The position numbers were made by a program, and so were the translations under genes. A DNA stretch of 64,000 nt, taken from NCBI GenBank assembly GCA_029061225.1, contig JAIDSM010000141.1:1-64000 (forward strand), in the 5' to 3' direction. The stretch is from Muribaculaceae bacterium. Lineage in GTDB: Bacteria; Bacteroidota; Bacteroidia; Bacteroidales; Muribaculaceae. Shown in pieces: positions 58,753 through 64,000 of the stretch (the stretch's first letter is position 1; every line of letters starts with the position of its first letter). Below the pieces are notes generated by a model, which saw nothing but the letters and a program-made list of their open reading frames with translations, did not search any database and was not told where the DNA came from.

Positions 58753-60888
58753 ATGGTAGATATTAATAACCAAGCAAAGAAAATATTCCATATTGGATTG
58801 GTCGATGCAGACCTTCTTTGTAATGGAACGCGCCATCCGAATCTTGCATTATTGAAGCTTGCAGGGTATTTTAGAGATAATGGTTTTGTACGTCAAGAAA
58901 ACGTATTGCAATCCCATTCTCAAAGTACTTATAAATTATTGACGAATGAAAGCACATTAGAGGATTTATTGGCTTTAGACTACATTTACGTTTCATGTGT
59001 ATTTTCTTTTACATTGGATAATCCCCCAATTCTGCTGAATACGATCCTGTGTAATAAGCAATTGAAGAAGAAGCTTCGCATGGGTGGAACTGGTTCCTAT
59101 GCTAACTTATCTGTAGAAGAGGGTTTTGCAGCAAAACGAGAGGAGGATATGTTGAGACTTGAAAAAGACTCCTTTCTCAATAGTTTGAAAGATAATAGGG
59201 GAAGGCATGGTATTGACATGAGTGCACAAATGCCTGATTATCATTTATATGATAGCTATATTAAATTGATGGAGAAATTAAAAAAAGCTCCTACTTATTA
59301 CAAGGATTACAAGGAATATTCAATTGGTTTTCTGACAAGAGGATGTTTTAGACGATGTCCTTTTTGTGTCAATAAGTTAGAGAGAAAAACATTGCCATAT
59401 TCACGTTTGAATGATTTTCTTGATAATGAGATTGATGAAAATACAGGTAAGCTTAAACGTCCTTATATCTATCTTTGGGATGATAATTTCCTTGCTTCTC
59501 CATATTGGGAAGAATTGCTTGATGAACTGATAGCTTGTGGACGACCTTTTCAGTTCCGACAAGGGCTTGATGAACGTTTGCTTGCTCAAACCAAACGTGG
59601 AGAAGATATGGCAAAGAAATTAGCAAGTGCAAACTATCATGGAGATTTCATATTTGCTTTTGATAACTGGCATGATCGTAAAGTTATTGAAAAAGCACTC
59701 AAGATTTGGAAACATCATTGTCCTAAGAAAGAAACCAAATTCTATCTGTTCTGTGGATTCAGACAAAGTAGAACAGATGAAAAAAATTTCCAGCAGGACA
59801 TTGCTGAAATATTCATGAGAATCTGTGTTCTCATGAGGCACGGTTGCCTTGGCTATATAATGAGGCATGAGGATTATAAGCAGGCTCCACTTCCCAATAT
59901 ATATGTACAGATTGCCAGATGGTGTAATCAACCAGGATTTTATAGGAATCTTTCTTTTTGGCAGTTTTGCTACAAGAATCAGACATATTGGGAGGAAAAG
60001 TATCGCGGAGCAGAGAATCTTCCTCTAAAAACTTACGAAGAGTTTGAGCAGGACGTGGAAAATGGTTATTATAAAGAAGTAGGAATGACTACGCCTTTAA
60101 AAACGGTATATGAATTCCTTAATAAATATAGTAAACATAGGCAAATGTTCTTGGATTTATTCAATATGTCTTTTAAGCAAATGATAGATCCAAGCTTGTG
60201 GTATAGACCAATAAGTATCATGTTAAAAGGAATGGAATATATTATGGATGATGATTTCTGGAGTTGCGTATTGGGTGACTCTATAAAAGAGTATGTTCTT
60301 ATGAAAGCTTTTTATACTCATGCGGATGACAGCTTACTCTCTGATGTAACGAAGGCATCTATCCTCCTACAGGTGTTAAGTAAGCATTCATGCAAAGAAA
60401 TAATAAAATTAATCAGAGAAGAAGATAAGTTGTTTGTAATTGAGATGAAAGATATTCCTCAGTTTAGTGATTTTAAAGACGCTTATTTTTCTGTACCAAA
60501 AAAATTGGTAAATTGCGGAGATCAGAATATTGACTACGAACGAATGGGATATATGCTTAGCGGTACTTTAAAGAATGGCGTTGCCAATAAGAAGTATGGA
60601 GAAAATCATATTAAAACGGCAGCCTTAATGGGTCTATGTTCATTTTCAAAATGTAGAACTAATAAGAACGCTTTAGGAGAACTGTTCATTAAATTACCGG
60701 ATGATGCAAGAGATAATATTCTACCTAAGCTTTGTTTATATATACCATTTATTCATAATTATTTTAAACTTGGCGCATCAGACGAAGTGAGAGAATCAAT
60801 GCTTAGCATATTGTCCATAACTACACAAAATCGTCGACGTTCAAATATTAATACGATTATAGAGGAAGTGAAAAAGGCCTTGAGATGA
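58753..60888 (+). CDS. large radical SAM protein
   Basis: CX3CX2C motif GFLTRGCFRRCPFCVNK; N-terminal VDADLLCNGTRHPNLALLKLAGYFRDNG resembling the domain preceding radical SAM in B12-binding-type proteins. Confidence 0.85.
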   Translation: MVDINNQAKKIFHIGLVDADLLCNGTRHPNLALLKLAGYFRDNGFVRQENVLQSHSQSTYKLLTNESTLEDLLALDYIYVSCVFSFTLDNPPILLNTILCNKQLKKKLRMGGTGSYANLSVEEGFAAKREEDMLRLEKDSFLNSLKDNRGRHGIDMSAQMPDYHLYDSYIKLMEKLKKAPTYYKDYKEYSIGFLTRGCFRRCPFCVNKLERKTLPYSRLNDFLDNEIDENTGKLKRPYIYLWDDNFLASPYWEELLDELIACGRPFQFRQGLDERLLAQTKRGEDMAKKLASANYHGDFIFAFDNWHDRKVIEKALKIWKHHCPKKETKFYLFCGFRQSRTDEKNFQQDIAEIFMRICVLMRHGCLGYIMRHEDYKQAPLPNIYVQIARWCNQPGFYRNLSFWQFCYKNQTYWEEKYRGAENLPLKTYEEFEQDVENGYYKEVGMTTPLKTVYEFLNKYSKHRQMFLDLFNMSFKQMIDPSLWYRPISIMLKGMEYIMDDDFWSCVLGDSIKEYVLMKAFYTHADDSLLSDVTKASILLQVLSKHSCKEIIKLIREEDKLFVIEMKDIPQFSDFKDAYFSVPKKLVNCGDQNIDYERMGYMLSGTLKNGVANKKYGENHIKTAALMGLCSFSKCRTNKNALGELFIKLPDDARDNILPKLCLYIPFIHNYFKLGASDEVRESMLSILSITTQNRRRSNINTIIEEVKKALR

Positions 60889-63014
60889 CATATAAGGATA
60901 TTGACATACAAGCTTGTTATGAATCAGGAACATGTGACATTGTAGAAGATTTCTATGAACCTGTTCTTGTCTCATCTGTGTCTTATGACAGAATAACTGG
61001 TTTTTTCTCTTCTTCCGCATTAGCGATAGCTGCAAGAGGCTTGTATGGATTTATAAAAAACAAAGGACATATGCGTCTTATATCATCTCCGATTCTTAGT
61101 TCTGACGATGCAGATATCATTCGTAAGGTAATTAATACTCCGGAAGAGCTAACAGAAGATGATCTGGGGATAAATTTATCTGATCTGCGAAATGAATTTG
61201 AGGAAAACCATATATCCGCACTTGGGTGGATGCTTAAATCGGGTCTTCTTGAAATAAAGCTTGCGGTTATTATCAATAAAAATGGAGGTTTGTGCAATTT
61301 TGAGGAAGTAAAAGGCAATGGTCTTTTCCATCAAAAAGTAGGAGTTCTTATGGATATGGAAGGGAACAGAATTTCTTTCAGTGGATCCATCAATGAAACA
61401 GCATCTGCGTGGGTGAATAATGACGAAGAATTTAAGGTATTTAAGGAATGGGGAAACTCGCATGATTATTTTGTCAAGGATAAAACCAGATTTGATGAAA
61501 TATGGAATGGGAAAAGAAAAAATATAAAAATATTTGATCTTCCGTCGGCAATTCAAAACAGCTTAATAAAATATTCCAAAGATTTTGATATTGAAAAAAT
61601 TTCTATTAAGCAATATCGAAAATCAAAAATCAATATGTTCAACTTTGAGAATAGTCCCATAACATTATTCGGTTATCAAGCAGAAGCACTTAATCTTTGG
61701 AAAGGTAATACGTATAGATTGTTATTTGAAATGGCGACTGGAACTGGAAAAACGCGTACAGCAGTCGCAGGTATCGCTCGTGTATTAGCTACTTCAAAAA
61801 AGGTTGTGGTAATAATATCAACGCCTCAAAATACCCTTTCAAAACAATGGAAAGAAAATGAAATAGAAATGTTGAATGTAATCTTTGACAGAAGTGAAAT
61901 AATCGATGGAACCAGGAGATTCTGGGATAAGAAGCTCAGTGATCTCCTTTTGGAGAATGCTGCAGGATTCTCAAACCATGTAGTGATTTATACTACTCAT
62001 GCTACATCCTCATCTTTTAAATTTACATCCATTATAGAAAAGGAACTTTCAAAAGAGAGTGTAACTTTGTTTGTTGGCGATGAAGTTCATTGGTTGGGAG
62101 CAAAAGGTTTGCGTAGGGCTCTTTTGCCAAGATATGATTTTAGAATAGGATTGAGTGCTACTCCTACGCGTTGGTTTGACAATGAAGGGAGTGTGTTGAT
62201 TGAAAAGTACTTTGGTAATAAAAAATTTGTATTCTCTATACATGATGCATTAACAGAATTCAATCCTCTAACAGGAAAACATTTTCTTGTAAATTACTAT
62301 TACTATGTGAGTAAAGTTGAATTGAATGTAGATGAAACTATAGAATATAAAAAAATCACACAGCAGTTACTCAGTCTTAAAAATAAAGCTGAATTATTTC
62401 CAGAGGTAGCAGACCGTTACGAGAGACTTCTGGAACAAAGAGCTAATATTATCAAGAACGCAGATGCTAAATATGAGGCGCTTGGTAAAATTATTGATGA
62501 TTTAAATAGAAAGGGTAGGATAGAAAACGTGATTATATTTGTTTCCCCTCAACAAATTAACAAGGTCACGGAAATCCTTATAAAGAAGGATGTGATATTC
62601 CATAAGTTGACAGAATCGCAAGGAACAAGACCCGAGAAAAAATATAAAGGTCTATCTGAACGTGAGTTTATAATTTCAAAATTTAAAACCGGTGAATATC
62701 AAACATTGATAGCTATAAAGTGTTTGGATGAAGGTATCGATATTCCTACTGCCAACACTGGAATTCTTATGTCAAGCAGTACTAATCCGCGAGAATATGT
62801 ACAACGAATTGGAAGAATTATCAGGCAAAGTGAAGGGAAAAACTTTGCGTATCTTTATGATATTTGTGTTGGTAAAATCACCACTTTAGACAATGATGAG
62901 CAAAAATTTGAAAATAATATTAGAAAAAAAGAGGCTATGCGTCTCAAAGAAATTGCGGAAAATGCAATTAATACGGTGGATGCGATCGAAGTAATTAACT
63001 CATTAAGTAAATAG
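60885..63014 (+). CDS. DEAD/DEAH-type helicase with N-terminal PLD-like domain
   Basis: PLD half-site FHQKVGVL..ISFSGSINETASAW; Walker A EMATGTGKTRTA; GDEVHWLGA; GLSATPTR; QRIGRIIRQSEGK; ATGA overlap with upstream gene. Confidence 0.92.
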   Translation: MTYKDIDIQACYESGTCDIVEDFYEPVLVSSVSYDRITGFFSSSALAIAARGLYGFIKNKGHMRLISSPILSSDDADIIRKVINTPEELTEDDLGINLSDLRNEFEENHISALGWMLKSGLLEIKLAVIINKNGGLCNFEEVKGNGLFHQKVGVLMDMEGNRISFSGSINETASAWVNNDEEFKVFKEWGNSHDYFVKDKTRFDEIWNGKRKNIKIFDLPSAIQNSLIKYSKDFDIEKISIKQYRKSKINMFNFENSPITLFGYQAEALNLWKGNTYRLLFEMATGTGKTRTAVAGIARVLATSKKVVVIISTPQNTLSKQWKENEIEMLNVIFDRSEIIDGTRRFWDKKLSDLLLENAAGFSNHVVIYTTHATSSSFKFTSIIEKELSKESVTLFVGDEVHWLGAKGLRRALLPRYDFRIGLSATPTRWFDNEGSVLIEKYFGNKKFVFSIHDALTEFNPLTGKHFLVNYYYYVSKVELNVDETIEYKKITQQLLSLKNKAELFPEVADRYERLLEQRANIIKNADAKYEALGKIIDDLNRKGRIENVIIFVSPQQINKVTEILIKKDVIFHKLTESQGTRPEKKYKGLSEREFIISKFKTGEYQTLIAIKCLDEGIDIPTANTGILMSSSTNPREYVQRIGRIIRQSEGKNFAYLYDICVGKITTLDNDEQKFENNIRKKEAMRLKEIAENAINTVDAIEVINSLSK

Positions 63015-63020
63015 AAAACC

Positions 63021-63170
63021 ATGGCTCTAAACGAAAATGTTAAAGAAAAGATCACTCAGAAAATTGGTGATGATCAATTACTGAAAGATGCTGTCATCAC
63101 TATTTTAAAAGGTGTGGATGAAAGCAAGCAGTTAAAACGTATAATTGAACACATTCTAAAAACAATCTGA
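63021..63170 (+). CDS. 49-aa hypothetical protein between helicase and ATPase
   Basis: MALNENVKEKITQKIGDDQLLKDAVITILKGVDESKQLKRIIEHILKTI; 6 nt after the helicase stop, 1 nt before next ATG. Confidence 0.65.
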   Translation: MALNENVKEKITQKIGDDQLLKDAVITILKGVDESKQLKRIIEHILKTI

Positions 63171-63171
63171 T

Positions 63172-64000
63172 ATGAGGATTGAATCGATAAAAATACATAA
63201 CCTTCGTCAGTTAAAAGACATCACGCTCAGATTTGTGAAGCAGTCCGGTGAGAATGATTTGAATATCATTCTTGCCGAAAATGGTGTTGGTAAAACAAAT
63301 ATTCTAAATGCAATCACTTGGTGTTTGTATAATCAGGAAATGCATCTCCGCGACAAGAAAAACGCACTTCCTATCGTAAATACCCAAGTTGTGGAGGAAA
63401 TGATTCAATATGGTGGAGGTCAGGTAGATGTATCTGTAGAGCTAATTGTCAATACGGATGATAATGACAAAATAACCTTTAGGCGAATTGCTATGTTTAA
63501 TGTTACCAACGATGACGTAGTTGATCTGAATGATAAACTTTCCATAAGTTATCTTGGCAAGGATGGATATAGGATTGTTGATAGCGATGAGGAAACCAAA
63601 GAATTGGTTCATAAGTATCTTCCCGAGGAGATTTGCAATTATATTTTCTTTGACGGAGAACAACTTGAAAAGTTTTTTTCCTTTGATCAGCTTAAAAATG
63701 TAAAAGATGGAATCCATGAATTTACTCAGGCATCGTATTTAAAATATGGTTATGAATATTTGGAAAAGTACGTCAAAGAGTTTATAAATTCAAAAATAAG
63801 TAAGGGTGGAGACAAGGAATTGAAGGAGCTGCAGAAGAAAGTTGAAGAACTGGATTCTCAGATAAGTCTTTCTGAAATAACTATAGAGGAGATTAAGAAT
63901 AATATTTTTCAATGTGAGTCCCATATTGATGAATTAACTGCAAAAATCCATGGTTGTGAAAATGTTCGTGAAAAGGCTGAGGAACTCAAAGAATCGGAAC
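63172..64000 (+). CDS. DndD/SMC-like ATPase, truncated by window end
   Basis: MRIESIKIHNLRQLKDITLRF..NIILAENGVGKTNILNAITWCLY..EICNYIFFDGEQLEKF..then coiled coil; open at 64000. Confidence 0.88.
   Translation, partial: MRIESIKIHNLRQLKDITLRFVKQSGENDLNIILAENGVGKTNILNAITWCLYNQEMHLRDKKNALPIVNTQVVEEMIQYGGGQVDVSVELIVNTDDNDKITFRRIAMFNVTNDDVVDLNDKLSISYLGKDGYRIVDSDEETKELVHKYLPEEICNYIFFDGEQLEKFFSFDQLKNVKDGIHEFTQASYLKYGYEYLEKYVKEFINSKISKGGDKELKELQKKVEELDSQISLSEITIEEIKNNIFQCESHIDELTAKIHGCENVREKAEELKESE

Overview
A 64 kb Bacteroidales chromosomal window. It looks Muribaculaceae-like, judged from TAnnTTTG promoters, T9SS-like C-terminal tails, BspA-like proteins and expanded DUF1703 ATPase/nuclease genes. 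Housekeeping blocks: tRNA-Leu end, thrS-infC-rpmI-rplT, a TPP-riboswitch thiamine operon, ffh, panD/panC, two ABC-F genes, recQ, pncB. Accessory blocks: (a) 9.6-13.9 kb, a four-gene operon in which a DUF1703 ATPase/nuclease is coupled by ATGA overlaps to a macrodomain-like/YopX-like gene and to Nmad2-like and Nmad3-like genes; (b) 31.1-43.8 kb, a cobalamin-riboswitch locus with btuB, a BtuG-like propeller and an 1812-aa mosaic protein whose two end modules also exist as stand-alone neighbouring genes; (c) 53.9-55.8 kb, an ATPase plus candidate nuclease pair; (d) 58.3-64.0 kb, an AT-rich island with a structured ncRNA, a large radical-SAM protein, a PLD-helicase, a 49-aa protein and a DndD/SMC-like ATPase cut by the window end. 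A rod-shaped 6S-like ncRNA candidate (19.5-19.8 kb) and a 338-bp two-unit tandem array upstream of recQ are also present. All homology calls are from motif and family recognition by eye; no database search was run.
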